Source: Nocardioides soli
Lineage (GTDB): Bacteria > Actinomycetota > Actinomycetes > Propionibacteriales > Nocardioidaceae
Length of the DNA: 64,000 bases
Reading direction: 5' to 3'
Assembly (NCBI RefSeq): GCF_014191495.1
Contig: NZ_JACHWR010000004.1
Location: 216,288-280,287 of the forward strand
Under the pieces are notes generated by a model. The model was given only the letters and a program-made list of their open reading frames with translations. It was not told the origin of the DNA and did not search any database. How positions within the stretch are numbered: position 1 is the first letter of the stretch; each line of letters begins with the position of its first letter. Of the stretch, positions 34,336 through 48,026 are shown piece by piece. The position numbers were made by a program, and so were the translations under genes.

Positions 34336-35647
34336 TCGTCGCCCCACTCGCGGCTGAAGGACGGCACGGTCTGCGAGGCGTGGGTGAAGCGGCGCAGCAG
34401 GTCGACCGGACTGTCGTTGAACCGGAAGTTGTTGACCACGCCGGTGATCTCGCCTCCCTCGATCAGGTAGACGCCGTCGCGGGTCAGGCCGGTCAGCAGC
34501 AGCGACTGCGGGTCGACCTCCCGGATGTACCACAGGCAGGTGAGCAGCAGCCCGCGCTCGGTGCCGGCGACCAGGTCCTCCTCGGTGCCCGACGCGCCGT
34601 CGACGGTGAGCACGAGGTTGTCGATGCCCGGCGTCACCGGCAGGCCGGTCATCGCGGCCGAGTGGCGGGTCTGGACCAGTGACGTGAGCACCCCGTCGCG
34701 GATCCAGTCGGTGCGCGCGAGCGGCAGCCCGTTGTCGAAGACCGACGTCTCGTTGCTCGACTGCGAGGCGACGTTGAACGGCGCGCACTGGATCGGTGCG
34801 TAGGCGGGGTCCGAGAAGAGGTGGACGCCGGTGGCGGCGAGCTGCTCGCCCACCCGGGTGCCGCCGCCCTTGGCGCTGTAGACCGACTGTCCCTCGTGGG
34901 CGACCCGGGCCCCGGCGTACCAGTAGGCGTCGATCATCAGGTCGGCCACCGCGCTCGGCGGCAGGATGGTGTCGTAGCGACCAGCCGGGAGGTCGACCTT
35001 GCGCTCCGCCCAGCGCAGCCGGCGGGCGAGCTCGGCGTCGAAGGCCAGCGGGTCGACGTCGCTGAAGTCGCGGGTCGCGCCGCCGACCCAGGCGCTGGTG
35101 GAGAGGTCGCTCGGCTTGCCGGTGCAACCGTAGTGGCCGGTCGGCTGCGCGTGACGGAGCCGCAGGCCGGTCGTCGAGCCGAGGTACGTCGTGGTCAGCT
35201 CGTGGTTGACGAACCCGTAGAGGACGCGGCCCTCGGCGCCCGCGCGGCCGAACGCCTCGCCGAGGGCGGGTGCGAGCGCGTCGTAGACGTGGATGTCGGT
35301 CGGCACCGGCGCGTCGTCCCAGTCGGTCGAGGTGGCGTCGGCGACCAGCTCCGCCGCGTCCTCGGCCGGGGTGGACGAGCGGGCCGCGCCGTCGGCGGCC
35401 TCGACGAGGGCCGCGACCCCGGCCAGGTCGGTGGCCGTGCCGGTGACGGATCCGGTCGCCACGCCGTCGGCGGTGCGCACGAACGAGATCACCGTGACGT
35501 CGACGCCGTGCATCACGCCGTTCGTGGTGAGCGTGTTGTTCGCCCAGCGCAGGTTGGCGCTGGTCCGGTCGCGCACGATCGCGATGCAGTTGTCGGCCGC
35601 CGAGGTGGCCAGCGCGTGCTCGACGAAGGTCTGGGGAGAGAGGGTCA

Positions 35648-35648
<1 letters not shown>
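34260..35648 (-). CDS. tldE: TldE/PmbA-family metalloprotease subunit
   Basis: A 462-residue PmbA/TldE-type protein, the non-catalytic partner in the TldD/TldE heterodimeric protease that trims unfolded peptides or RiPP precursors. It lacks the H-E-x-x-x-H motif of TldD, as expected. Family segments include Y-D-T-I-L-P-P-S-A-V and F-N-D-S-P-V-D-L. Its start overlaps the tldD stop by one base (TGATG). No RiPP precursor gene is apparent nearby. It overlaps the convergent CHAD gene by 76 bp, an unusually long 3' overlap. Confidence 0.85.
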
Positions 35649-37168
<1,520 letters not shown>

Positions 37169-37290
37169 GCGGCGAACCTATCCGATGCTGTCCAGCGGAT
37201 TTCGCGCGTCGGTCTGGGTGGGGTGGCCGGGTCTCTCGGATGGTGGCCGACACCACCCGCCGCGGGCCGATGCCGCAGGTCGGGGCCGGG

Positions 37291-38052
37291 TCAGGCCCGA
37301 CCGACCGCGCACCAGGCGTTGCCGACGATCGTGATCGGCCCGTCGCCGAGCAGCTCCCGAGCGCGGTCGTGGAGCCGCTGCCGGCCGGCGTCGTCGAGTC
37401 CGGCGACGTGGTCGCCGGCGGGACCGACGCCCCAGGTGTAGGGCTCCCACCACTCCTCGAACGTGCCGTGGGTGACCTCGATCGTCAGCGTCAGCTGGCG
37501 CACATCGGCCAGCCCGGCGTCCCGGAACAGCGTGACGAGGTCGCCCTCCCGCTGACCGAGCAGGTCCGACTCGTCGTACGCCCCGGGGTCGGCCGCGCTC
37601 ACCGCACGCCAGAACGGCGAGAGCGGGCCCGTCCCGTCGGCCGCGTGGTTCCAGGCGGTGGCGGCGACCGCGCCGCCGGGTCGCGTGACCCGGCGCATCT
37701 GGGCGATCCCGGCGGCCGGGTCGGCCATGAACGGCACCACGAGCTGGGCGAGCGCGGCGTCGAAGCTGTCGTCGGCGAAGGGCAGCTCCTCGGCGGGGGA
37801 CTGCCGGATGTCGACGCCGGGCAGTCGCTCGCGGGCCGCCCCCACGAACGGCGTCGACGGGTCGACGGCGGCGACCTGGGCCGGACCGAGCAGCTCGACC
37901 AGCCGGCGGGTGAGTACGCCGGGGCCGCAGCCGACGTCGAGCACCCGATCGCTCGGCTCCACGCCGAGGGCCTCGAGCAGCTCGCTCGCGAGCGGCACCG
38001 AGTAGCGACCCATGAATCGGTCGTAGGCGTCGGCGGCCACGTCGAAGGCCAT
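37291..38052 (-). CDS. SAM-dependent class I methyltransferase
   Basis: A 253-residue methyltransferase of the UbiE/Methyltransf_11 type. Motif I reads V-L-D-V-G-C-G-P-G-V-L-T, followed by the acidic loop A-A-V-D-P-S and motif II/III F-D-A-A-L-A-Q. It probably methylates a small molecule; substrate is not predictable. It is followed in the same direction by tldD after 122 bp and lies 18 bp after sbcC. Confidence 0.82.
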   Translation of the reverse strand: MAFDVAADAYDRFMGRYSVPLASELLEALGVEPSDRVLDVGCGPGVLTRRLVELLGPAQVAAVDPSTPFVGAARERLPGVDIRQSPAEELPFADDSFDAALAQLVVPFMADPAAGIAQMRRVTRPGGAVAATAWNHAADGTGPLSPFWRAVSAADPGAYDESDLLGQREGDLVTLFRDAGLADVRQLTLTIEVTHGTFEEWWEPYTWGVGPAGDHVAGLDDAGRQRLHDRARELLGDGPITIVGNAWCAVGRA

Positions 38053-38070
38053 GCTCGACGGTACGCCCGA

Positions 38071-40710
38071 TCAGCGGCTGATCGCCACCGTCGAGCCGCC
38101 CCGCGACTTGCTGACGAGCAGCTGGGTGGGGATCCGGTCGCGCATCTCGGCGACGTGGCTGACCACGCCGACCACCCGGCCGCCGTCGCGCAGGGAGTCG
38201 AGGGTGTCCATCACGTCGTCGAGCGTGTCGGCGTCGAGCGCGCCGAACCCCTCGTCGACGAAGAGCGTGTCGAGGTCGGCGCCGCCGGCCTCCTGGGTGA
38301 CGACGTCGGCGAGCCCGAGGGCCAGGGCCAGGGAGACCACGAACGTCTCGCCGCCCGACAGCGTCGCCGGGTCGCGGGCCTCGCCGGACCAGTCGTCGCG
38401 CACCAGCAGGCTCAGCCCGCCCCGGGTCTCGCCGGCGCCGCGACGACCGGTGTGCTCGAGGGTGTAGCGCCGGTCGCTCATCCGGTCGAGCCGCTCGTTG
38501 GCGGCCGCGACGACCTGGGAGAGCCGGTAGGCGAGGACGTAGGCCGACAGCCGCATCTGGAGCCGGTTGTCGGCCGCCTTGCCCTCGACGAAGGCCGAGA
38601 GCCGGGTGAGTACGTCGAGCTCCTCGCTCACGGGTCGCCAGACCGCGACGGCCCGGGCGAGGTCGGCGGTGAGTCGCTCCAAGCGCTCGGCGCGAGCGTG
38701 CGTGGCGGCCTGCCGCGCATGAGCGTCGCGCAGTCCGCGCAGCGCCTCCTCGTGGGTCTGCGTGAGCACCGGCAGGTCGGGCGGGTCCGCCGCGGCGACC
38801 TCGTCGGCACCCGGCTCGGCCAGCACGGCCGCGACCGCGGCCAGGCGCCGGTCGTGGTCGGCGGTGTGCCGGGCCAGGTCGTCGTAGGCCCGCTGGTCGA
38901 GTGCCGCCGCCAGCGCCTCCTCGGATCCGGCGAACCCGGCGTCGACGACGGCGGACGCCAGCGCCTGCTCAGCCTCGGCGAGGGACCTCTCGGCGGCCGC
39001 CAACCGGTCGAGCGCGGCGAGACCGGCACGGGCGTCGTGCTCGGCCTGCTGGCAGGCGACGAGCTGGTGTTCGTCGTAGTCGACGAGCTCCCCACGGAGC
39101 GCGTCGGCCTCGGCGTGCAGGGCGTCGAGAGCGGCGGCGACCGCGCCGGCCTCGGTCGCGATCTCGGGCGGGACGGTGTCGACCCGTTCGGTCGCCGCCG
39201 CGAGCGAGGTCTGCAGGTCGCGGACCTGGCCCGCGCGGACGAACTCGGTGGCCGCCGCGTCGTCGGCCGCCTTCTGGGCTGCCTTCTCGGCCGCCTCGTC
39301 GGGAGCGTCGTGGGGAGCGGCCGCCTTGTGCGGGTGGTCGCAGGAGCCGCAGACCGGGCAGGAGCCACCGACGACGAGGCCGGCGGCGATCTCGGCGGCC
39401 ATCCCGTTGACCCGCTGCTCCCGGAGCCCGATGGCCCGCTCCCGACGGTCGAGGGTCTCCTGCCGGGCGGCGGCGTGCGCCGCCTCGGCCTCGCCGAGCC
39501 GCGCGGTCAGGCTCGCCACCAACGCGTGCGCCTCGGTGCGGGCCCGCTCGCCGGCCGTGGCCAGCTCGGTGGCGCGTCGCTCCAGCCGGGCGGTCTCGGT
39601 GGTGACCGCCCGGAGCCGCCGGACCCGGGGCTCGAGCGCTCGGATGCGCGCGGCCCCGTCGACCGCCGCGGCGAGCGCCCGCTCGAGCTCGGGTCGGTCG
39701 TCGGTGGTCACGGAGCTGCGGGCGGCGCTGTGGGCCCGGCCGGCGGTGACCGCCACCCGGTGGAGGGGGACGACGCCCGCGGCCCGGCGGGCGGCCTCCA
39801 GCCGGCGCAGCGCGGCCGCGTGCTCCTCGGCGCTCGCCTCGAGCCGTGCCCGGTCGGCGGCGGCCGCGTCGATGCGGGCCCGCCGTCGGTGCAGGTCGCG
39901 CGCCCGGTCGAGAGCGGCGCGGGCGGCCGCCTCGGCCTCGGTGGCCATGGTCGCGGTCTCGGTCGCCTCGGCCGCGGCTGCCGCCGCGTCGGCGTGCAGG
40001 TCGCGGGCCCAGGCCTCGGGCGAGACGTCGGCGGACACCTCACTGCCGGTGGTCTCGCTGACCCGGCTCACCAGGTCGTCGACGGTGCGACCCGCCGCGT
40101 CGGTGCGCCGCCGCAGGTCGAGGCGGCGGTCGCGCAGCCACTTCTCGACGTCCTCGAAGCGGCCGGTGCGGAACAGCTGCTGGAGCAGCCGGTGGCGCTC
40201 CTCCGACCTCGCGCGCAGGAACGCCTGGAACCGGCCCTGGGGGAGCATGGCGACCTGGGTGAACTGCGCGACGTTCATGCCCAGCAGCCGCGAGACCAGG
40301 TGGCCGGTCTCGTCGAGCCGGGTGGACTGGGTGACCCACGTCCCGTGCACCCGCTCCGCGATCGTGACCGACGCCTGCTCGGTGGTCATGCCGTCACCAC
40401 GCTTCTTGGGACGCTCCCAGGACGGGGACCGGGTGATCCGGAAGCGCCGGCCCGACAGTGTCGCCTCGAGCTCGACCTCCGGGCGGGTGCCGGGCGCCGC
40501 GAGGTCGGAGCGCAGCCGCTTCGCGGCGTTGCGGTCGCCGGGCACATCGCCGTAGAGCGCGAAGCAGACCGCGTCGAGCACGCTGGTCTTGCCGGCGCCG
40601 GTCGGGCCGGAGAGCAGGAAGAGACCGGCGGTCGACAGCTGGTCGAAGTCGACGTCGATGGTGCCGGCGAACGGTCCGAACGCCGTCGCGCGCAGCCGGT
40701 GCATCCTCAC
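38071..40710 (-). CDS. sbcC: Exonuclease subunit SbcC (Rad50-like ATPase)
   Basis: An 879-residue SMC-like ATPase that, with SbcD, processes DNA ends and hairpins. The P-loop is G-P-T-G-A-G-K-T-S near residue 35, followed by long coiled-coil arms (about 170-750) interrupted by a zinc hook C-P-V-C-G-S-C-D-H-P. The signature L-S-G-G-E-T-F and Walker B D-T-L-F-V-D-E-G-F-G-A-L-D are near the C terminus. GTG at 40710, overlapping the sbcD stop, is preferred because GGAGGG lies 7 nt upstream; ATG at 40704 is an alternative. The arms are shorter than in E. coli SbcC (about 1050). Confidence 0.92.
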   Translation of the reverse strand: MRMHRLRATAFGPFAGTIDVDFDQLSTAGLFLLSGPTGAGKTSVLDAVCFALYGDVPGDRNAAKRLRSDLAAPGTRPEVELEATLSGRRFRITRSPSWERPKKRGDGMTTEQASVTIAERVHGTWVTQSTRLDETGHLVSRLLGMNVAQFTQVAMLPQGRFQAFLRARSEERHRLLQQLFRTGRFEDVEKWLRDRRLDLRRRTDAAGRTVDDLVSRVSETTGSEVSADVSPEAWARDLHADAAAAAAEATETATMATEAEAAARAALDRARDLHRRRARIDAAAADRARLEASAEEHAAALRRLEAARRAAGVVPLHRVAVTAGRAHSAARSSVTTDDRPELERALAAAVDGAARIRALEPRVRRLRAVTTETARLERRATELATAGERARTEAHALVASLTARLGEAEAAHAAARQETLDRRERAIGLREQRVNGMAAEIAAGLVVGGSCPVCGSCDHPHKAAAPHDAPDEAAEKAAQKAADDAAATEFVRAGQVRDLQTSLAAATERVDTVPPEIATEAGAVAAALDALHAEADALRGELVDYDEHQLVACQQAEHDARAGLAALDRLAAAERSLAEAEQALASAVVDAGFAGSEEALAAALDQRAYDDLARHTADHDRRLAAVAAVLAEPGADEVAAADPPDLPVLTQTHEEALRGLRDAHARQAATHARAERLERLTADLARAVAVWRPVSEELDVLTRLSAFVEGKAADNRLQMRLSAYVLAYRLSQVVAAANERLDRMSDRRYTLEHTGRRGAGETRGGLSLLVRDDWSGEARDPATLSGGETFVVSLALALGLADVVTQEAGGADLDTLFVDEGFGALDADTLDDVMDTLDSLRDGGRVVGVVSHVAEMRDRIPTQLLVSKSRGGSTVAISR

Positions 40711-41888
40711 CAGAGACCCTCCGCGATCTCGCTGGACACCAGGACGTCGACCTCGGGGTCGTCGCAGCAGGCCTCGGTGGCGGCCTGGAGGAGGGCGGAC
40801 TCCGCGGCCGTGGCCGGTGCGCCACGCAGCTCGGTCACGAAGTCGAGCGCGATCAGGTGGTCGGAGCGACCCTGGGGGCGGGCCGCGGGTACGCCGTGGG
40901 GAGCCGCGCCGGCCGGCTCGAACCCGATCACCAGCGTGTGCGGGAAGCGGGCACGCAGCCGCTCCATCGCCTGCAGCGGCCGGACGGCGTCGGTGAGCGT
41001 CGCCTGGACCCAGGCGTCCTCGTGCCGCCGGTGGGCGGGGTCGGCGAGCAGCTCGTCGACGGTGCCGCGGATCCGGGCCAGCCGGCGGGGGACGGGCGCC
41101 TCGACGAACTCGGCGGCGGCGAACCCGTCGGCGCCGAGCTCGACCAGCCAGGAGCCCTTGAGCTGGTCGGTCTCCGAGAACGAGTAGGCGAGCGGCGAGC
41201 CGGAGTAGCGGACGGTCTCGGTGAGCGTGTGCCGGCCGTGCAGGTGGCCGAGGGCGGTGTAGTCGGCACCCTGGAACGTGGTCGTGGGCACGAGCGAGAC
41301 GCCGCCCACGCTGATGTCGCGCTCGGAGTCGCTCGGCTGCGCACCGGCCACGAACGCGTGCGCGAGCACGACGCTCCGGGTGCCCTTCGGGCGGCTGCTC
41401 CGGTCGGCGCGAACCCGGCGCATGGCCTCGTCGAGGGCCGCCTCGTGGGACCGGGCCGGCAGCTGCCACGGCTCACGGACGGCGTCGGGGTCGAGGTAGG
41501 GGATGCCGTAGACCGCCACGTCGCCGTGCTCGTCGTCGAGCAGCACCGGCGTGCCGACCCCCGCCGCGTCGGTGCGGATGAACACGCCCGCCGCGTCGAT
41601 CAGCCGGGAGCTGAAGCCGAGGCGCTGCGCCGAGTCGTGGTTGCCGCTGGTCAGCACCACCTTCGCGCGGCTGGCGGCCAGGCGGGCGAGCGTCTCGTCG
41701 GCGAGCCGGACCGCGTCGACCTGGGGCAGCGCCCGGTCGTAGACGTCGCCGGCGACGACGACCAGGTCGACCCGCTCCTGCTCGACCACCGCGAGGAGGT
41801 GGTCGACGTACGCAGCCTGGTGCCCCAGCATGCCCTCGCGGTGGAAGGACCGCCCGAGGTGCCAGTCGGAGGTGTGGAGGATTCGCAC
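40707..41888 (-). CDS. sbcD: Exonuclease subunit SbcD (Mre11-like)
   Basis: A 393-residue Mn2+-dependent nuclease that forms the SbcCD complex. Phosphodiesterase motifs run in order: H-T-S-D-W-H-L-G, G-D-V-Y-D-R, S-G-N-H-D-S, L-A-H-A-F-V and G-H-L-H-G-R. It is translationally coupled to sbcC (GTGA overlap). A cluster of dispersed inverted repeats separates it from fdhD. Confidence 0.94.
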   Translation of the reverse strand: MRILHTSDWHLGRSFHREGMLGHQAAYVDHLLAVVEQERVDLVVVAGDVYDRALPQVDAVRLADETLARLAASRAKVVLTSGNHDSAQRLGFSSRLIDAAGVFIRTDAAGVGTPVLLDDEHGDVAVYGIPYLDPDAVREPWQLPARSHEAALDEAMRRVRADRSSRPKGTRSVVLAHAFVAGAQPSDSERDISVGGVSLVPTTTFQGADYTALGHLHGRHTLTETVRYSGSPLAYSFSETDQLKGSWLVELGADGFAAAEFVEAPVPRRLARIRGTVDELLADPAHRRHEDAWVQATLTDAVRPLQAMERLRARFPHTLVIGFEPAGAAPHGVPAARPQGRSDHLIALDFVTELRGAPATAAESALLQAATEACCDDPEVDVLVSSEIAEGLW

Positions 41889-41951
41889 ACGGCAACGCTA
41901 GGAGGCGGCACCGACACTGCCCGGGAGCCCACGCCGAGCAGGGGGCGGAGA

Positions 41952-42092
41952 GGTGGGTTCGAGGCTCGCTGCGCTCGCACCTCAACCACCGGGTGGAGGG
42001 GTGGTTTCGAGGCTCGCTGCGCTCGCACCTCAACCACCGAGGTCGGTGGTTGAGGTGCGAAGGCGCGCTAGCGCCTGAGCCTCGAAACCACC
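41952..42092. repeat. Three copies of the dispersed GGTGGTTGAGG repeat between sbcD and fdhD
   Basis: Two direct copies (41952-41990 and 42000-42038) share TTCGAGGCTCGCTGCGCTCG, then CACCTCAACCACC. The third (42045-42092) is inverted, with GGTGGTTGAGG, a GGCGCGCTAGCGCC centre and CCTCGAAACCACC. Copies 2 and 3 face each other and could form one large hairpin. The element matches those at 5805 and 15116. Confidence 0.88.
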
Positions 42093-42107
42093 ACGCCGAG
42101 CGGCGCC

Positions 42108-42937
42108 TCAGGCGTATCGCACGACCCGGTCGGCGCGGGTGAACCCGTAGAGCGCGAGGCCGGAGGACTCGGCCAGCCGCACCGACAGCGACGTGGGCGC
42201 GCCGACGGCGACCAGGGAGCCGACACCGACGGCGACCGCCTTCTGCACGAGCTCGAAGCCGGCCCGGCCGCTCACCACCAGGCAGGCCTCGGCGGGGTCC
42301 GCGCCGGCGAGCACCCGGGCGCCCGTCACCTTGTCGACCGCGTTGTGCCGCCCGACGTCCTCGCGTACGACGAGCACCTCGCCGGCGGCGGTGGTCAGCG
42401 CGGCGGCGTGTACGCCGCCCGTGCGGTCGAAGACCTGCTGGTGCGTCTCGATCAGCGCGGGCAGCGACCGCACGACCGACGGGGCGGGCAGCGCGCCGGT
42501 CCACCGCGGCGACGACGGTACGTCGAGGGCCGCACTCACGCTGTCCTTGCCGCACACCCCGCACGCCGACGAGCCCGACGACTGCCCGACGTGCCGGTGC
42601 CCGGGCTCGCGCAGGGGTGGGGCGGAGAGGGTCACCGTGACGACGTTGAACTCCTCCTCGGGAGCCAGCGACACGTCGGTGCAGTACGCCACGCCGTGGA
42701 TCGCCGCGGGCGGGCACAGGCCCTCGTGCACGAGCCAGCCGGCGGCGAGCTCGAAGTCGTGGCCGGGCGTCCGCATCGTGACCCAGACCCGCCGGGCCGG
42801 CGCACCCGGCCACGCGAGGCGGATCTCCAGCGGCTCCTCGGTCGCCAACCGGTCCTCGTGCTGACGCTCTCCCGACTCCAGCAGCACGCGCACCCGGGTC
42901 CGGACCGTCGGCCCGGGACGCCGGGGACGGTCGAGGC

Positions 42938-42941
<4 letters not shown>
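42108..42941 (-). CDS. fdhD: FdhD sulfurtransferase for formate dehydrogenase
   Basis: A 277-residue FdhD-family protein that transfers sulfur from a cysteine desulfurase to the molybdenum cofactor of formate dehydrogenase. The reactive pair is Cys127 and Cys130 in S-A-C-G-V-C-G-K. Other conserved segments are E-E-P-L-E-I-R and R-E-D-V-G-R-H-N-A-V-D-K. No formate dehydrogenase is in the window. Its start overlaps the stop of pepN (ATGA). Confidence 0.92.
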
Positions 42942-45397
<2,456 letters not shown>

Positions 45398-45429
45398 GCG
45401 GCCACCCTACGTCGGCTTATCGTGACCCT

Positions 45430-47154
45430 GTGGTGACGGTTGGGACAGCGGTTGGGGCGGCGGTCGGAGGAGCAGACCGGCAGGCTCTCCTCGCCCTGAT
45501 CCGGGACTCCGTGATCGGCGAGGACCATGTCATGGAGACGCCGTACGGTGCCCGGCGAGTGACCTACGCGGACTACACGGCCTCGGGCCGGGCGCTGACG
45601 TTCATCGAGGACTTCATCCGCGACCAGGTGCTGCCGAGCTACGCCAACACGCACACCGAGTCGAGCGGCACCGGCCTCCAGACGACCCGCCTGCGTGAGG
45701 AGGCACGCGCGATCATCCGCGACGCCGTGGGCGGCGACGACGACACGGTCGTGCTGTTCGCCGGAGCGGGGTGCACCGGCGCGATCGCGAAGCTGATCGG
45801 CGTGCTGGGCCTGCGGATCCCGTCGGTGCTCGACGACGCCCATGCGCTGGTCGAGCACATCCCGACGGCGCGGCGACCGGTCGTGTTCACCGGACCTTAC
45901 GAGCACCACTCCAACGAGATCCCGTGGCGCGAGTCCATCGCCGACGTCGTCACGATCCACCAGGACGCCGACGGCGGCGTCGACCAGCACGACCTGCGCG
46001 CGCAGCTGGAGAGGTACGCCGAGCGGCCGCTCAAGATCGGCTCCTTCTCGGCCGCGTCCAACGTCACCGGCATCGTGTCCGACACCGCCGGGATCGCGAC
46101 GCTCCTGCACGAGCACGGCGCGCTGAGCTTCTGGGACTTCGCCGCGGCCGCGCCGTACGTCGACATCCGGATGCGCGCCGTCGAGGGCGCGCCGCTGTCG
46201 TACAAGGACGCGGTCTTCATCTCGCCGCACAAGTTCATCGGCGGCCCCTCGACGCCGGGGGTGCTGGTCGCGCGCCGGGGGCTCTTCGTCAACCGGGTGC
46301 CGGACGTGCCCGGCGGCGGCACCGTCGCCTACGTCAACGACGACGACCACTGCTACCTCGACGACGTCACCCACCGCGAGGAGGGCGGCACACCGGCGAT
46401 CATCGAGTCGATCCGCGCCGGCCTGGTCTTCCAGCTCAAGGAGGCCGTCGGCACCGACACGATCCGCGAGCAGGAGGAGCGGCACCTGCGCCGGGCGGTG
46501 TCCGCCTGGCTCGAGGAGCCGACGATCGAGCTGCTCGGCAACCTGGACGCCGAGCGGCTCTCGATCGTCTCGTTCGTGCTGCGCTCCCCGTCGGGACGCT
46601 ACCTGCACCACAACTACGTCGTCGCGCTGCTCAACGACCTCTTCGGCATCCAGTCGCGCGGTGGCTGCTCCTGCGCCGGGCCGTACGGCCACCGGCTGCT
46701 GGGCATCGACATCGATCGATCGCACGAGTTCGAGCGCGAGATCACCGGCGGCTGCGAGGGCATCAAGCCCGGCTGGGTGCGGCTGAACTTCAACTACTTC
46801 GTCTCCGACGCCGTGGTCGACTACCTGATCGAGGCGGTCCGCCTGGTCGCCCGCGACGGCTGGCGGCTCCTCGGCGACTACCGCTTCGACCCGACCTCGG
46901 GCCGGTGGCAGCACCGCGCGGGCGTCGTCACCCCGCCGCTGTCGCTGCGCGACGTCTCGTACGCCGGCGGCCGCGCGTCGATGCCGAGCAACACGGCCAC
47001 CGGGGGAGAGGAGCTGCTCGCCGAGCACCTCCGCGACGGTGCCGCGATCCTCGCCGCCGCGACCGGCCCCGACCTCGACGGCCACCCCGGCAACGTCAGC
47101 GCGGACTTCGAGCACCTGCGCTGGTTCGACCTGCCCACGACCGCGCTGGACTGA
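45430..47154 (+). CDS. Class V aminotransferase / cysteine desulfurase-like PLP enzyme with extended C terminus
   Basis: A 574-residue PLP enzyme. The PLP lysine is Lys268 in I-S-P-H-K-F-I-G-G, with upstream S-S-G-T-G and F-A-G-A-G-C-T-G loops. A candidate reactive cysteine lies in R-G-G-C-S-C-A-G-P-Y-G-H, as in some desulfurases and lyases. It is longer than a standard IscS/SufS (about 400-450), with roughly 90 extra C-terminal residues. GTG at 45430 or the adjacent GTG at 45433 starts it. It is divergent from pepN/fdhD. A role as sulfur donor to FdhD is tempting but speculative. Confidence 0.78.
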   Translation: MVTVGTAVGAAVGGADRQALLALIRDSVIGEDHVMETPYGARRVTYADYTASGRALTFIEDFIRDQVLPSYANTHTESSGTGLQTTRLREEARAIIRDAVGGDDDTVVLFAGAGCTGAIAKLIGVLGLRIPSVLDDAHALVEHIPTARRPVVFTGPYEHHSNEIPWRESIADVVTIHQDADGGVDQHDLRAQLERYAERPLKIGSFSAASNVTGIVSDTAGIATLLHEHGALSFWDFAAAAPYVDIRMRAVEGAPLSYKDAVFISPHKFIGGPSTPGVLVARRGLFVNRVPDVPGGGTVAYVNDDDHCYLDDVTHREEGGTPAIIESIRAGLVFQLKEAVGTDTIREQEERHLRRAVSAWLEEPTIELLGNLDAERLSIVSFVLRSPSGRYLHHNYVVALLNDLFGIQSRGGCSCAGPYGHRLLGIDIDRSHEFEREITGGCEGIKPGWVRLNFNYFVSDAVVDYLIEAVRLVARDGWRLLGDYRFDPTSGRWQHRAGVVTPPLSLRDVSYAGGRASMPSNTATGGEELLAEHLRDGAAILAAATGPDLDGHPGNVSADFEHLRWFDLPTTALD

Positions 47155-47228
47155 GTCACCGGACGCCTCCGATCGGCCTGTGCCCATCCGTTCAAGACGA
47201 TCTCGCCCCGTCCTGCCACGGTGGTGAC

Positions 47229-47639
47229 ATGACCGACAACCGGATCCGACCCAAGCTCGTCCTCGCCGACGCCGACGCCGCGCTGCGCTTCTACACGCGG
47301 GTGCTCGATGCCACGCAGCTCGCCAGGTACGAGGTCGGCGGGTCGGTGGTCTTCGCGGAGATCGAGCTCTACGGCACGCACATCACCCTCAAGGACGCCG
47401 ACGAGGCCGACCCGGCGCCGACCGGGCCGGGCCCGATCCTCGACGTCGTCCACGAGGATCCCGACCGGATCGCCCGGACGATCCTCGACGCCGGCGGCGA
47501 GACCGTCTTCGAGATGTCGGAGCAGCCGTTCGGTGGCCGGTGGGGCCGGGTGCGGGACCCGTTCGGCGTCCAGTGGCTGTTGCACTCCGAGACGACGATG
47601 AGCCCGGAGGAGATCCAGGCGGTGCTGGAGCAACGGTGA
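47229..47639 (+). CDS. VOC-family (glyoxalase/PhnB-like) protein
   Basis: A 136-residue vicinal-oxygen-chelate protein of the PhnB/YdcJ-like type: L-V-L-A-D-A-D-A-A-L-R-F-Y near the start and G-R-V-R-D-P-F-G-V-Q-W at the end. Such proteins may be dioxygenases, glyoxalases or antibiotic-binding proteins; the metal ligands are not certain. ATG at 47229 lies 74 bp after the class V aminotransferase. It is convergent with crcB. Confidence 0.78.
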   Translation: MTDNRIRPKLVLADADAALRFYTRVLDATQLARYEVGGSVVFAEIELYGTHITLKDADEADPAPTGPGPILDVVHEDPDRIARTILDAGGETVFEMSEQPFGGRWGRVRDPFGVQWLLHSETTMSPEEIQAVLEQR

Positions 47640-47657
47640 CCCCACCGGCCGGCGGCC

Positions 47658-48026
47658 TCACAGGGCGCTCAGCAGCCACCAGCCGAGCGCGCACGCCGCC
47701 AGGCCGACGGCGAGGCTGCCGGCGACGTAGCGGATCGCCTCGGGCCAGGCCCCTTCCTCGACCAGCCGCACCGTCTCGTACCCGAACGTCGAGAACGTCG
47801 TCAGCGCGCCGCAGAAGCCGGTGCCGACGAGGGTGAGCACCCAGGCCGGCGCGTCCTGGACCAGCACTGCGGCGCCCACACAGCCGAGGACGAACGACCC
47901 CACGACGTTCACGGTGAACGTGCCCCACGGGAAGACCGAGTCGTGACGGGACTGCACGACCAGGTCGGTGAGGTAGCGCAGCGGCGCGCCGACCGCGGCG
48001 CCGAGCACGACGAGGGCGACGGTCAC
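47658..48026 (-). CDS. crcB: Fluoride channel CrcB/Fluc, subunit 2
   Basis: A 122-residue four-helix membrane protein. Fluc signatures are G-T-F-T-V-N-V-V-G-S-F and G-F-C-G-A-L-T-T-F-S-T-F. Fluc proteins form dual-topology dimers that export fluoride. Paired crcB genes, as here and at 48532, usually encode heterodimers with opposite topology. The start overlaps the DUF190 stop (ATGA), so the two are coupled. Confidence 0.9.
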   Translation of the reverse strand: MTVALVVLGAAVGAPLRYLTDLVVQSRHDSVFPWGTFTVNVVGSFVLGCVGAAVLVQDAPAWVLTLVGTGFCGALTTFSTFGYETVRLVEEGAWPEAIRYVAGSLAVGLAACALGWWLLSAL

